Origin: Mesorhizobium sp. LNHC252B00
GTDB lineage: Bacteria; Pseudomonadota; Alphaproteobacteria; Rhizobiales; Rhizobiaceae
Reading direction: 5' to 3'
Assembly (NCBI RefSeq): GCF_000502955.1
Contig: NZ_AYWO01000018.1
Location: 39,811-77,487, forward strand
Length of the DNA stretch: 37,677 bases
A program made the position numbers and the translations under genes. Positions 25,316 through 34,162 of this stretch are shown one piece after another. Position 1 is the stretch's first letter, and each line of letters opens with the position of its first letter. The notes beneath the pieces were generated by a model that saw only the letters and a program-made list of their open reading frames with translations, did no database searches and was not told where the DNA came from.

Positions 25316-26317
25316 CTAGGGTCGGCGAACACTCAGCAAAAGCATGGTCAATGTCGCACTCGCGCACGCTACCGCTACGAGCGCGATCACGCCGGCAGAG
25401 TTGGACTTTTGCCCTGCGCGAAATGAGCCGTGCCGCGCAGGCATAGGACTGCGAATCAAGATCTCCAGATCGGGCCTGCTACCGTGTCGAACTGAATAGG
25501 CGCGCGTGAACTCGGCACCGAGAAGGAAAATTTCCGACGAGTAGTAGACCCAGAGCAATATGACGAGCAGTCCACCGGCGGCGCCATACGAGGACGCAAT
25601 CGCGCTGGTGCCGATATACCAGCCGATAAGCGATTTTCCCAACGTGAACAGGGCAGCCGTCACGACAGCACCGATCCCGACATCGCGCCATTCCAGGCTT
25701 CGGTCGGGCAAAACTTTGTAGATGGCGGCGAACATCAGGGAGATCAGGACAAACGAAACGACGCCGTTGATCACGCTGAGTATGATCGTTCCGAACGGCA
25801 GATGGGCGTTGATAAAATCGCCCAGTGCCGAAATCGCAGCGCTTGCAATCAGAGAGACCAGCAGCAGGAAACCGAGCGCGGCCACCAATCCCAGACTGGC
25901 GGCTCGTGCCCGCACCAGACGAGACAAGGAGTTGCCCTGCGGTTCGACCTTCCAAATCGTGTTTAACGACTGCTGCATTTCGCCGAAGACGCCAGAGGCG
26001 GCCACCAACAAGGTGACGAGCCCAATGATCGCGGCCCAGGTCCCGTACAGCTTGCTGGATACGCTTTCCAGCGCAGTCTGGAGGAGATCAGCACTTTCCG
26101 GCCCCATCAGCCCGGAGATCTGGGCAGACAAAGCCAATTGTGCTGCATCATGACCGAAGACGAGACCAGCGACAGCAACCACAATCAGCAAAATCGGCGC
26201 CAGCGAGGTGGCGGCATAAAAAGCCATCGCGGCACCATGACTAAGAGCATTATCATCGATGAAGCCGGCTACGCTTTCACGCACCAAGTGCCATGAATCT
26301 GTGATCGAGGGTCGCAC
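25316..26317 (-). CDS. YihY/BrkB-family inner-membrane protein
   Basis: A 333-residue protein with about six hydrophobic helices. The hallmark near the N-terminus, DDNALSHGAAMAFYAATSLA followed by PILLIVVAV, matches the 'A..lAyya.fslaPlL' signature of the YihY/virulence factor BrkB family (formerly mislabelled ribonuclease BN). Later GVFGEMQQSLNTIWKVE and LWVYYSSEIFLLGAEFTRAY are also family-typical. A further C-terminal hydrophobic helix (VIALVAVACASATLTMLLLS) ends the protein. Function is unknown in most members. The start is taken as GTG 26315-26317, the first possible codon before the conserved region; no ribosome site is visible, so it is uncertain. Confidence 0.8.
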   Translation of the reverse strand: MRPSITDSWHLVRESVAGFIDDNALSHGAAMAFYAATSLAPILLIVVAVAGLVFGHDAAQLALSAQISGLMGPESADLLQTALESVSSKLYGTWAAIIGLVTLLVAASGVFGEMQQSLNTIWKVEPQGNSLSRLVRARAASLGLVAALGFLLLVSLIASAAISALGDFINAHLPFGTIILSVINGVVSFVLISLMFAAIYKVLPDRSLEWRDVGIGAVVTAALFTLGKSLIGWYIGTSAIASSYGAAGGLLVILLWVYYSSEIFLLGAEFTRAYSVRHGSRPDLEILIRSPMPARHGSFRAGQKSNSAGVIALVAVACASATLTMLLLSVRRP

Positions 26318-26472
26318 TTTGGGTCCGCGGGCAGTAAATTGGAAATGGCCTTCATTAGCAATGCGCCAGACCTTCCGATGTTCCGGTGGGGCCGCGCCAC
26401 TGGTTTCAGGAATTGGATCGGAATCTGGCGCGAAATTTCAGCCATGAGATGAGGCGTCGTATAGGGCGAGGC

Positions 26473-27198
26473 CTACTCCTGCCCCGCCAGCCAGGTGTCG
26501 AGCCGGTCCTGTTCGCGGCGCAGCGCATCGATGTTGATCAGTCCGCGCGCCATGGCGAGATAGATCGCCCGCGTCCGCGAGTTGAACACGGAAGCATCGC
26601 TGGCGCCGTCCTCCGCCGGCACGATGCCAAGCTTGTCGTAGACATGCTTGATGCGGCTCTGCGCGCCGCGGATCGACAGGCCCCGGCGTGCCGCGATCGC
26701 GCGGTCGGTCAGGCCGAGCGCAATGTCGATCAGGCTTTCATATTCGCCGTCGGTGATGCCCTCGAATTTGTCTTGGACGCGGTGCTGGATGCCACGGATC
26801 TCGCGATCGATGATGCAGTGGCCTTCGCGGAAAACGCCGCGCAAGGCCGAGCGCATGCCTTCCTCCGTCGCCGATTTGAGCACATAGCCATAGACCGAGC
26901 CGGGCGGCACGATCCGCGCGACGCCGCGCACATAGGCCTCATCGGCGAAATTCGACCAGAACAGGATGTGCGTGCCGGCGTGGCGGTTCCAGATCGCCCT
27001 GGCAACCTCGATCCCTGTCGCCTTCGGCATCTGCAGGTCGAGCACGACATGCGGCGGCTCTCGCTCGGCCGCCAGATTGATGGCGTCCTCGCCATCGCTC
27101 GCCTCGATCACCTCGACATCGCCGGGCCACAATTGCTCCACCGTCCGCCGCGCGAAGGTGCGATGCAGTCCATCGTTCTCGGCGATCATCACAAGCAT
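26473..27198 (-). CDS. Response regulator with LuxR-type DNA-binding domain
   Basis: A 241-residue two-component regulator. The receiver domain (1-120) has the acidic pair Glu7/Asp9 (AEND), phosphoacceptor Asp54 (HVVLDLQMP), Ser82 in the Thr/Ser position and Lys108 (VLKSA). The output domain (about 150-200) contains TDGEYESLIDIALGLTDRAI and SIRGAQSRIKHVYDKLG, a LuxR/FixJ-type helix-turn-helix. An extra C-terminal tail (RTRAIYLAMARGLINIDALR) follows. The ATG at 27198 has GGAGG seven bases upstream and overlaps the stop of the kinase gene (TGATG); GTG 27201 is possible. It should be phosphorylated by the adjacent kinase. Target genes are unknown; the divergent gnd-zwf operon is a candidate by position only. 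Confidence 0.88.
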   Translation of the reverse strand: MLVMIAENDGLHRTFARRTVEQLWPGDVEVIEASDGEDAINLAAEREPPHVVLDLQMPKATGIEVARAIWNRHAGTHILFWSNFADEAYVRGVARIVPPGSVYGYVLKSATEEGMRSALRGVFREGHCIIDREIRGIQHRVQDKFEGITDGEYESLIDIALGLTDRAIAARRGLSIRGAQSRIKHVYDKLGIVPAEDGASDASVFNSRTRAIYLAMARGLINIDALRREQDRLDTWLAGQE

Positions 27199-28493
27199 CA
27201 CATGGCCTCCGGCACGGCGAACTCGCCGGGTGCTGCTGCAGCCGCCGCGACCAGCAATTCCCGAAATGGCTCCCGGTCGATCTCGACGACGACACGCGTG
27301 CCGCCGCTCTTGCGACCGGCTTGGCCGATGCGCAGCCGCGCCCCGATAAGGGCGGCCCGTGTGTGCATGTGACCAATGCCGCCATGCGCCGCCGGGTCAA
27401 CCACTCCGCATCCCTGGCCGTCGTCGGTGATGATCACCCGCAGCACACTCGCCGTCGACGCCAGCAAGACATCGATGTGGTGCGGCGCGGCATGGCGAAC
27501 GGCATTGTTGATCGCTTCCTGCACGATCCGGTAGAGCGCGGTGCGGACAGGCTCGGGCAAGCTGTCGGCGCCGCCGTCGCTGGTGTCGGCGATGCGCACG
27601 GCGATCGGCGGCTTAGCCCTGGCGACGCTGCGGTTGAGGTGCGCCTCGACCGCATCGCGCAGGCCGAACAGTTCGAGCACGCTCGGCCGCATATCGTCGA
27701 CGATGTGGCGCAGTTCCGTGAGACAACCGGCAACCTCCTGCTCGAGATCGGCAAGCTGCGCTGCCCGCGCCACGCCTTGGCCACGCAACGCCGAGAGTTG
27801 GCGCGCGATGCGGGCGAGGTCGGCGAGCGTCTGGTCGTGCAGGTCCATGGCCATGCGCCGGCGTTCGCGCTCCATGCCTTCGGTCAACTGCGACGCGCCG
27901 ACCCGCAGCAGCTCGACCCGATTGCGCGCCTCGCTCTCGGCCAGCATGGCGCGGCGTGCCTCCTCGGTCTGGATCAGCGCGAAGATATAGGGCGCGATCA
28001 GATCCGCGCATTGCTGGGCTACACCGACATCGGCAAGCGTGTAGCAATCGACCTCGTGCCGGCTGATGTTGAGCGCGCCGATAGTGCCGCCGCGTGCCCT
28101 GAGCGGCACGACGATGCGGCTGCGCAGTCGGGCGGCGAAGATCGGCCCATCGATGGCGGTGGCGAAATGGAAGCGCTCGTCGCTCAGTGCGTCGTCGGCG
28201 AGCAGATAGGGTACTTCGCCCCACAGCACCGAGCGTATCGGGCTGACTTCGGTTGGCAGCGGATGCTGGGCAAGCTCGCTCCAGCTGGTGTGGAAGCCGG
28301 CCTCATAACAGGCGTGGCGGCGGCCGTCATGCGACAGCACCGCCAGATCCATGTGGTCGTGCGGAATGAGCGAGCCGATCTCGATGGCTGTCGCGCGGAA
28401 CGCCGTGCCGGGATCTATATGGCCGGCAAGCGCCCGCGAAATCGCCAGCAGCCGGTCGATCAGGACCAGGGACACCTCCGGCATGGTTTTCAC
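27198..28493 (-). CDS. Soluble GAF-domain histidine kinase (HisKA_3 / NarX-like)
   Basis: A 431-residue sensor kinase without membrane spans, so it senses an intracellular signal. A GAF-like domain spans about 25-175 (IVVPLRARGGTIGALNISRH is its typical end). A short linker coiled coil leads to the HisKA_3 dimerization domain with phospho-His219 in RRRMAMDLHDQTLADLARIA. The ATPase domain has N-box EAINNAVRHAAP and G-boxes ITDDGQGCG and GGIGHMHTRAALIGARL. Cys149 and Cys162 in or after the GAF domain could matter for signal sensing, though this is speculative. The start is GTG 28493 with GGAGG close upstream; ATG 28484 is the alternative. It is coupled to the response regulator. Confidence 0.88.
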   Translation of the reverse strand: MKTMPEVSLVLIDRLLAISRALAGHIDPGTAFRATAIEIGSLIPHDHMDLAVLSHDGRRHACYEAGFHTSWSELAQHPLPTEVSPIRSVLWGEVPYLLADDALSDERFHFATAIDGPIFAARLRSRIVVPLRARGGTIGALNISRHEVDCYTLADVGVAQQCADLIAPYIFALIQTEEARRAMLAESEARNRVELLRVGASQLTEGMERERRRMAMDLHDQTLADLARIARQLSALRGQGVARAAQLADLEQEVAGCLTELRHIVDDMRPSVLELFGLRDAVEAHLNRSVARAKPPIAVRIADTSDGGADSLPEPVRTALYRIVQEAINNAVRHAAPHHIDVLLASTASVLRVIITDDGQGCGVVDPAAHGGIGHMHTRAALIGARLRIGQAGRKSGGTRVVVEIDREPFRELLVAAAAAAPGEFAVPEAM

Positions 28494-28639
28494 GATCCTC
28501 CCGTGCCGGGAAATAGTGGACGCAGGCTGGCACCGCTGTCAACGACGGCTCGGTTGACGGGGCCGATCAACTTGCGGTGCGGTGATTGAAAACGCTTCGC
28601 GTCCTGGTCTAGGGAGGCGAGTCAGGAGACCGACGCAGA

Positions 28640-28859
28640 ATGCCAGTGACGCCGACGCCAACCATTGCTCCGGGCGCCCCGGGAATTCCGGCACGATGGA
28701 CGCCGAGCGCCAAGAGTGTCGAAACGTCGCTTGGCCGGCCACCCGCAGGGAAGCACGCTGATCTTCACTTTTTTCTGGCCCGGGGCCGGCGATTGGGAGA
28801 ATGTCGGCTTCTCCGTTCTATCGCGCGCCCAGGATAGCCAGGCGATCCTTCCTCGATAA
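28640..28859 (+). pseudogene. Glucoamylase (GH15) remnant reduced to its two ends
   Basis: From ATG 28640 the first frame reads MPVTPTPTIAPGAPGIPARW then TPSAKS, matching the recalled N-terminus of bacterial GH15 glucoamylases (APG.PGI.ARWTSSAK). By about 28740 sense passes to another frame: STLIFTFFWPGAGDWENVGF then SVLSRAQDSQAILPR and TAA (28857-28859), which resembles the C-terminal end of the same family (FTF.W..AG.WE...F.V). About 700 central codons are missing and the frame is shifted. It lies directly upstream of gnd-zwf-glucokinase, where a glucose-releasing enzyme fits. The assignment relies on short motifs plus context. Confidence 0.5.
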
Positions 28860-28894
28860 ACCCCGCAAATCTCTTCGGAAACAGGGACGAAACC

Positions 28895-29902
28895 ATGCAG
28901 ATCGGAATGATGGGACTGGGCCGGATGGGCGCCAACATGGTTCGGCGCCTGATGCGTGACGGCCATGAATGCGTCGTCTACGACATCAACCCCGCCAGCG
29001 TCGCGGCTCTGGTGACCGACGGGGCGCTAGGGGCGGCTTCAATGGAAGAATTCGTCGGCAAGCTGGCCAAGCCGCGTTGTGTCTGGCTGATGCTGCCGGC
29101 GGCCATCACCGGCAGGATCATCGATCAGGTCGCGCCCCTGATGGAGCCGGGCGACATCGTTATCGACGGCGGCAATTCCTACTATCACGACGCCGTCGAC
29201 CAGGCCGCGAAACTGGCCGCCAAGGGTATCCATCTCGTCGATGTCGGCACCAGTGGCGGTGTCTGGGGGCTGGAGCGTGGCTATTGCCTGATGATCGGCG
29301 GGCCCGATGTGGCGGTGCAACACCTCGACTCGATCTTTGCCACGCTGGCGCCGGGCGCCGACGCCGGCTCCAATCCGCTTAGGGATGCCGGAACCGCGCC
29401 CTATGGCTATCTGCATTGCGGACCTAGCGGCGCCGGCCACTTCGTCAAGATGGTGCACAACGGCATCGAATATGGCGTCATGGCCGCCTATGCCGAAGGC
29501 ATGAACATTCTGAAGTCGGCCAATGCCGGCAAGCGCCAACGAACGGCGGACGCCGAGACCAGCCCGTTGGAAAACCCGCAATACTATCAGTTCGACATCG
29601 ACCTTCCCCAAGTGGCCGAGGTCTGGCGGCATGGCAGCGTCATCGGCTCTTGGCTGCTCGACCTGACGGCCGGCGCATTGAAAGGCGATCCGGGCCTGGC
29701 GAATTTCGGCGGCCGCGTCTCGGATTCCGGCGAAGGCCGCTGGACGTTGAAGGCGGCGATCGACACTGGCGTGCCGGCGCCGGTCTTGTCCTCGGCGCTG
29801 TTCGACCGCTTCTCCTCGCAAGGCGAATCCGAATTCGCCGACAAGCTGTTGTCCGCCATGCGCTATGCCTTTGGCGGCCATGTCGAAAAGGCCGGCAAGT
29901 GA
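28895..29902 (+). CDS. gnd: 6-phosphogluconate dehydrogenase, decarboxylating (short GndA/YqeC type)
   Basis: A 335-residue enzyme converting 6-phosphogluconate to ribulose 5-phosphate and CO2 with reduction of NAD(P). The Rossmann motif GLGRMGANM (7-15) is followed by Asp30 at the end of the second strand (VVYDINP). Asp here, instead of the NRT of NADP enzymes, suggests NAD preference. Substrate motifs: DGGNSYYHD and [20 protein letters not shown] (catalytic Lys and Glu). The length is that of the short GndA/YqeC form, not the ~470-residue Gnd. AGGGA precedes the ATG. zwf begins 20 bases after its stop, and the kinase gene follows. Confidence 0.92.
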   Translation: MQIGMMGLGRMGANMVRRLMRDGHECVVYDINPASVAALVTDGALGAASMEEFVGKLAKPRCVWLMLPAAITGRIIDQVAPLMEPGDIVIDGGNSYYHDAVDQAAKLAAKGIHLVDVGTSGGVWGLERGYCLMIGGPDVAVQHLDSIFATLAPGADAGSNPLRDAGTAPYGYLHCGPSGAGHFVKMVHNGIEYGVMAAYAEGMNILKSANAGKRQRTADAETSPLENPQYYQFDIDLPQVAEVWRHGSVIGSWLLDLTAGALKGDPGLANFGGRVSDSGEGRWTLKAAIDTGVPAPVLSSALFDRFSSQGESEFADKLLSAMRYAFGGHVEKAGK

Positions 29903-29922
29903 CGGCGGCAGGGGAGACGCGC

Positions 29923-31299
29923 ATGAGCCAGGAACGCTCCGACACGCTGGTGCTCTTCGGAGCGACCGGCGACCTCGCCCACAAGAAGATATTTCCAGCG
30001 CTTTACCAGATGGTCGCCAAGGGCACGCTGACCGAACCGGTGATCGGCGTTGCCTTCGACGCCTGGGACATCAAGCAATTGCAGGCCCGCGCCCGCGACG
30101 GCATCGTCAATGCGCTGGGCAAAATCGACGAGAAGGTGTTCGCACAGTTCGCCTCGCAACTGCGCTATGTCAGCGGCGACTACCGCGACGGAGCGACCTT
30201 CGAGAAGCTGAAAAGCGCGCTTGGCACCGCACAGCGGCCGATGCATTACATGGCGGTGCCGCCGACCATGTTCGAGACCGTCGTCCAGGGGCTGGAGCAA
30301 TCGGGCACGGCCCAGGGCGCGCGGCTGATGGTGGAAAAACCTTTCGGCCACGATCTGCAATCGGCACGCTGGCTGAACCGGGTTCTGCATCTGGTGTTCG
30401 ACGAACAGTCGATCTTCCGCATCGACCACTATCTCGGCAAGGAAGCGATCCAGAACCTGCTCTATTTCCGCTTCGCCAATTCCTTTCTCGAGCCGATCTG
30501 GAACCGCAATTTCGTCGAGAGCGTGCAGATCACCATGGCCGAGGATTTCGGCATCGAGGGTCGTGGCCGCTTCTATGACGATGTCGGCTGCATCAGGGAT
30601 GTCATCGAGAACCATCTGCTCAACATCCTGTTGCTGCTTGCCATGGAGCCACCCGTCGGCCGTTCCGCCGACGACCTGATCGACGAGAAGGTGCAGGTGC
30701 TGCGCGCCATCCGCACGCTGACCAGGGACGATGTCGTGCGCGGCCAATTCACTGGCTATCTCACTGAACCGGGCGTGGCCCCGAACTCGCCGGTCGAGAC
30801 CTTCGCGGCGGTGCGCTTCTTCGTCGACACCTGGCGCTGGCAGGACGTGCCGTTCTTCATCCGCGCCGGCAAGAACATGCCGGTGCATGTCACCGAAGTG
30901 GTTGTGCGGCTGAAGCGGCCGCCGCTCGACGTCTTCGATCCGATCAAGCCCGCCGACCAGAACTACGTCCGCTTCCGTATCGACCCGCAGGTGGTGATCG
31001 CCATCGGCGCGCAGCGCAAGGCGCCGGGCGACGACATGATCGGCGAACAGGTCGAACTGACGGCGCTCGACGACAGCAAGGGCGACATGCCGCCCTATGA
31101 GCGGTTGATCGGCGACGCCATGAACGGCAACGGTCAGCTGTTTACCCGCCAGGATGCCAGTGAGCTGGCCTGGCGCATCGTCGGGCCGGTGCTCGGCGAC
31201 ACCACGCCGCCCAATCTCTACGAGCCGGGGACATGGGGTCCGGCGGACGTTATGGGCGGCTTCGGGCCGCCCAACGGCTGGATCGATCCGGAAAAGTGA
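29923..31299 (+). CDS. zwf: Glucose-6-phosphate 1-dehydrogenase
   Basis: A 458-residue enzyme oxidising glucose 6-phosphate to 6-phosphogluconolactone with NAD(P). The nucleotide motif is [10 protein letters not shown] (13-22), the substrate motif EKPFGHDL (138-145) and the active site RIDHYLGKE (166-174, catalytic His169). The C-terminal [17 protein letters not shown] is family-like. The ATG at 29923 has GGGGAG seven bases upstream; the in-frame extension back to 29650 overlaps gnd and is not protein-like. It is slightly shorter than the usual ~490. It lies between gnd and the kinase gene in one operon; no 6-phosphogluconolactonase gene is included. Confidence 0.93.
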   Translation: MSQERSDTLVLFGATGDLAHKKIFPALYQMVAKGTLTEPVIGVAFDAWDIKQLQARARDGIVNALGKIDEKVFAQFASQLRYVSGDYRDGATFEKLKSALGTAQRPMHYMAVPPTMFETVVQGLEQSGTAQGARLMVEKPFGHDLQSARWLNRVLHLVFDEQSIFRIDHYLGKEAIQNLLYFRFANSFLEPIWNRNFVESVQITMAEDFGIEGRGRFYDDVGCIRDVIENHLLNILLLLAMEPPVGRSADDLIDEKVQVLRAIRTLTRDDVVRGQFTGYLTEPGVAPNSPVETFAAVRFFVDTWRWQDVPFFIRAGKNMPVHVTEVVVRLKRPPLDVFDPIKPADQNYVRFRIDPQVVIAIGAQRKAPGDDMIGEQVELTALDDSKGDMPPYERLIGDAMNGNGQLFTRQDASELAWRIVGPVLGDTTPPNLYEPGTWGPADVMGGFGPPNGWIDPEK

Positions 31300-31311
31300 A
31301 AGGGTGGCACA

Positions 31312-32031
31312 ATGGCCAAGGCGGTGAAGCAATCGGCATCGGGCTCCGAGAAATCAGGCACTGAAAAGATCGTGCTTTCGATCGATATTGGCGGCTCGCA
31401 CGTCAAGATCCTGACCAGCGCCGGCGGTGCGGAACGCAGGGCGGACTCCGGACCGGGCCTGACACCGCAGCAGATGATCGACGCGGTGAAGAAGCTCGCC
31501 GAGGGCCTGTCCTATGATGTCATTTCGATGGGCTATCCCGGCCCGGTCAATCATAACAGACCGCTCACCGACCCCGCCAATCTTGGCAAGGGTTGGGCTG
31601 GATTCGACTTCGCGGGTGCGTTCGGCAAACCGGTGAAGGTGGTCAACGACGCACTGATGCAGGCCATTGGCAGTTACGAAGGCGGGCGCATGCTGTTCCT
31701 CGGGCTCGGCACCGGTCTGGGCGCGGCGATGATTGCGGACAATGTCGCCCAGCCGATGGAACTCGCCCACCTACCCTATAAGAACGGCAAGAGCTTCGAG
31801 GACTATGTCGGCGAACGCGGCCTGGTAAAGCGCGGCAAGAAGAAATGGCGCGGATATGTCTTCGATGTGGTCGAACGGCTCCGTGCCGCGATGCTGCCTG
31901 ACTATGTCGTCATTGGCGGCGGCAATGTCGACAAGCTCGATGAATTGCCCGCCGACTCCAGGCGCGGCGACAACACACGCGCCTTCGAAGGCGGATTTCG
32001 TTTGTGGCGCGACAAGGCGCTGATAGTCTGA
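31312..32031 (+). CDS. ppgK: ROK-family kinase, polyphosphate-glucokinase type
   Basis: A 239-residue sugar kinase of the ROK/PPGK group, which phosphorylates glucose using inorganic polyphosphate (and sometimes ATP). Phosphate-1 motif SIDIGGSHVKIL (about 23-34), substrate/catalytic motif VVNDALMQAIG (Asp base), phosphate-2 LGLGTGLGAAMI, and ELAHLPYKNGKSFEDYVG typical of PPGK. The cysteine zinc motif of ordinary ROK kinases is absent. GGGTGG precedes the ATG, 12 bases after the zwf stop. With zwf and gnd it makes a glucose-to-pentose-phosphate route. Actual phosphate donor use cannot be seen from sequence. Confidence 0.8.
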   Translation: MAKAVKQSASGSEKSGTEKIVLSIDIGGSHVKILTSAGGAERRADSGPGLTPQQMIDAVKKLAEGLSYDVISMGYPGPVNHNRPLTDPANLGKGWAGFDFAGAFGKPVKVVNDALMQAIGSYEGGRMLFLGLGTGLGAAMIADNVAQPMELAHLPYKNGKSFEDYVGERGLVKRGKKKWRGYVFDVVERLRAAMLPDYVVIGGGNVDKLDELPADSRRGDNTRAFEGGFRLWRDKALIV

Positions 32032-32052
32032 TATTGTTATTGTTTAATATAG

Positions 32053-32081
32053 TTGTTCAAAATAGCGTGTGATATGATACA
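32053..32081 (+). promoter_or_regulatory. Candidate mucR promoter in an A+T-rich region
   Basis: TTGTTC (32053-32058), 17 bases, then GATACA (32076-32081) is a loose sigma-70-like pair about 165 bases upstream of the mucR GTG. The surrounding 32030-32240 is notably A+T-rich with many T-A steps, the sort of DNA bound by MucR, so autoregulation is plausible. The stretch 32180-32225 also contains a degenerate repeat-like GCATGATCC/GGATT segment. The promoter call is weak. Confidence 0.3.
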
Positions 32082-32245
32082 AGTCATTGCAGTGCGCAGA
32101 TTTGCCGATTAGGAATTCCGCGCCACAACAACGCCGCCCGTCCCGTGGATGCACAAAGGACGCTTTAGCATTTTGATTTTGCGCATGATCCTTCGGGGAA
32201 TCGAATCCGATTTTCAGGTCATTCGCTTTTAGACGGAGAAATAGA

Positions 32246-32704
32246 GTGATCGACGATAGCAACAGCGCCCGTAAAGACATCGACCTGCTCGAACTGACCG
32301 CTCACATCGTATCCGCTTACGTCGAGAAGAACCGTTTGCCCGTCTCCGGCCTGCCTGACCTCATCGCCAGCGTCAGCGCCTCGATAAGCGGGCTCGGCAA
32401 GCCGGTGGCCCCATTGGCTGCTCCGCTGGTTCCGGCGGTCAACCCCAAGAAGTCGGTGACGCCCGATTACATCATCTGCCTCGAAGACGGCAAGAAGTTC
32501 AAATCGCTGAAGCGTCACATCGGCGTGCATTTCGGCCTGACGCCGGACGCCTACCGCGCCAAATGGGGCTTGCCGTCGGATTATCCGATGGTCGCCCCCA
32601 ACTATGCCGCCTCGCGCTCGCTGCTGGCGAAGTCGATCGGTCTTGGCCGCAAGGCCGCCCCCATCAAGGCACCTAAGGGCAGGAAGGCCAAAGTTTCAGC
32701 CTGA
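32246..32704 (+). CDS. mucR: MucR/Ros-family zinc-finger-type transcriptional regulator
   Basis: A 152-residue global regulator of the Ros/MucR family, controlling exopolysaccharide, motility and symbiosis genes in rhizobia by binding A+T-rich DNA. N-terminal LTAHIVSAYVEKNRLPVSGL (17-36) is the oligomerization part. The DNA-binding core YIICLEDGKKFKSLKRHIGV (75-94) continues through GLTPDAYRAKWGLPSDYPMV. The four ligand positions read Cys78, Asp81, His91 and His95: the second Cys of Ros is Asp. A basic C-terminal tail, KAPKGRKAKVSA, follows. GTG start at 32246 with GGAG upstream. It is monocistronic, with a strong terminator at 32816. Confidence 0.92.
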   Translation: MIDDSNSARKDIDLLELTAHIVSAYVEKNRLPVSGLPDLIASVSASISGLGKPVAPLAAPLVPAVNPKKSVTPDYIICLEDGKKFKSLKRHIGVHFGLTPDAYRAKWGLPSDYPMVAPNYAASRSLLAKSIGLGRKAAPIKAPKGRKAKVSA

Positions 32705-32815
32705 GGCATGTCGCTCAAAAGCATTTCCTCGGGCTTGACCGAGGGTGCGCAGTAGTTTGGGATAACGACCTCCTAAGGCAAGGACCTATTTCGGCGCTGA
32801 GCCAATAAATTGATT

Positions 32816-32858
32816 GAAGCCTGCCGGCGAATCCGCCTTGGCAGGCTTCATGTTTTTA
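32816..32858 (+). terminator. Intrinsic terminator after mucR
   Basis: GAAGCCTGCC (32816-32825) pairs perfectly with GGCAGGCTTC (32840-32849) over a 14-base loop, followed by ATGTTTTTA. A smaller hairpin CCTCGG/CCGAGG (32727-32744) lies closer to the mucR stop. The aminotransferase gene begins 40 bases downstream and so should have its own promoter or rely on read-through. Confidence 0.75.
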
Positions 32859-32898
32859 TGGCTTGGATGGGTCGAACGGGTTCGTTGGGGAGTGAGCC

Positions 32899-33999
32899 AT
32901 GAACTACACCAGAATGGTGATCGAGAAAGAGGCGCCGGAAGAGTACGGCTACGACCGTATCCGCCACAATCTCTCCGAAAGCTCGATCGCCGACCAGAAG
33001 CTCTCCGACATCGGCCTGTCGCTGCCTGATCTCACGCTTTTCTATGGTGAGCATCGCGGCGACAAGGCTTTGCGCGCGCAGATATCGGCGCAGCATGCCG
33101 GCATTTCATCAGATGATGTCCTGGTCACCGCCGGCGCCGCAGGCGCGCTGTTCATCATCTCGACCTCGCTTTTGTCGGCGAACGACCATCTCGTCGTCAT
33201 CAGGCCCAATTACGCCACCAACATCGAAACCCCACGGGCGATCGGCTGTGCCATCGGCTTTGTCGACCTGGCTTTCGAGGAAGGCTTCGCCATCGATGTC
33301 GAGCGCGTCAAGGCGGCGATGCAGCCGAACACCAGGCTGATCAGCGTCACCTGCCCGCACAATCCGACCGGCACGATGATAAGCCGGACCGATCTCGATG
33401 CGCTGGTGGCGCTGGCCGAAAGCAGCAACTGCCATCTGCTGGTCGACGAGACCTACCGCGACCTCTCCTATGGCAAGCGGCTGCCGTCGGCCGCGTCGCT
33501 GAGCCGGAAGGCGATCAGCGTCTCGTCATTGTCCAAGGCCTTCGGCATTCCCGGCATCCGCATCGGCTGGCTGATCACCAGGGATGCGGAGCTTCAGGAA
33601 AAGTTCCTCGCCGCCAAGGAGCAGATCGGCATCTGTGGCAGCGTCATCGACGAAGCCATCGCGCGCGGCATGCTCGAGCGCCGCGACGCTTTCCTGGCGA
33701 CGCTGCTGCCTGAAATGGCGAAGCGCCGCGACATCGTCCAGGCATGGATCGACCGCGAGCCGCTCGTCGACTGGGTGCGGCCGGAAGGTGGCGTCGTCGG
33801 CTTCCCCCGCCTGAATGTCGATCACGGTTTCGACCTCGACCGGTTCTATGTGAATCTGCTTGAGAACCACGGCACGTATGTTGGGCCCGGCCACTGGTTC
33901 GAGATGGAGAAGCGGTTCTTCCGCATCGGCTTTGGCTGGCCGACGGAAGCCGAACTACGCGGCGGCCTCGACGCAATCTCCGCCGCGCTGCAGCAGTAA
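32899..33999 (+). CDS. PLP-dependent class I/II aminotransferase
   Basis: A 366-residue fold-type I aminotransferase. PLP-site residues are visible: HNPTG (154-158, Asn155), DETYRDL (183-189; Asp183, Tyr186), SLSKAFGIPGIRIGW with Schiff-base Lys213 and Arg221, and a C-terminal FFRIGFGWP with the substrate-carboxylate Arg. It is somewhat short for the class (about 390), lacking part of the usual N-terminal arm. The substrate is unknown; capreomycidine-synthase-like and aspartate-aminotransferase-like relatives share these motifs. GGGGAG precedes the ATG at 32899. A 163-base gap without recognisable elements separates it from the MFS gene. Confidence 0.85.
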   Translation: MNYTRMVIEKEAPEEYGYDRIRHNLSESSIADQKLSDIGLSLPDLTLFYGEHRGDKALRAQISAQHAGISSDDVLVTAGAAGALFIISTSLLSANDHLVVIRPNYATNIETPRAIGCAIGFVDLAFEEGFAIDVERVKAAMQPNTRLISVTCPHNPTGTMISRTDLDALVALAESSNCHLLVDETYRDLSYGKRLPSAASLSRKAISVSSLSKAFGIPGIRIGWLITRDAELQEKFLAAKEQIGICGSVIDEAIARGMLERRDAFLATLLPEMAKRRDIVQAWIDREPLVDWVRPEGGVVGFPRLNVDHGFDLDRFYVNLLENHGTYVGPGHWFEMEKRFFRIGFGWPTEAELRGGLDAISAALQQ

Positions 34000-34162
34000 A
34001 CTCCCCGTGCGGTCGATGGAGCAGGTTGAAAATTCCTTGATCCAGCACCGATTTTGACGCATATCCGCGGCGAACTGAGCTAAAAGTTCCGCCAGCCGGA
34101 CCAGCGCCCATCGTGGAAGTGCCCCGCCAGCTGATGCCATCACAACGGGGCCTCTTGAATCC

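Noticed and set aside
25180..25446. Plus-strand 88-codon frame over the palindrome and the YihY 3' end
   Set aside because: Antisense to a clear membrane protein, with no motif or ribosome site.
26330..26472. EcfG-type (GGAAC-N16/17-CGTT) promoter in the region upstream of the YihY gene
   Set aside because: A GGAAC word exists on the minus strand, but no matching -10 element lies at correct spacing.
28640..28837. Intact 65-residue protein upstream of gnd
   Set aside because: Only its first ~26 residues look like a protein start; the following sense lies in another frame, so a remnant explains it better.
32044..32280. Minus-strand 78-codon frame upstream of mucR
   Set aside because: It lies in the A+T-rich promoter region, lacks a ribosome site, and overlaps the mucR start.
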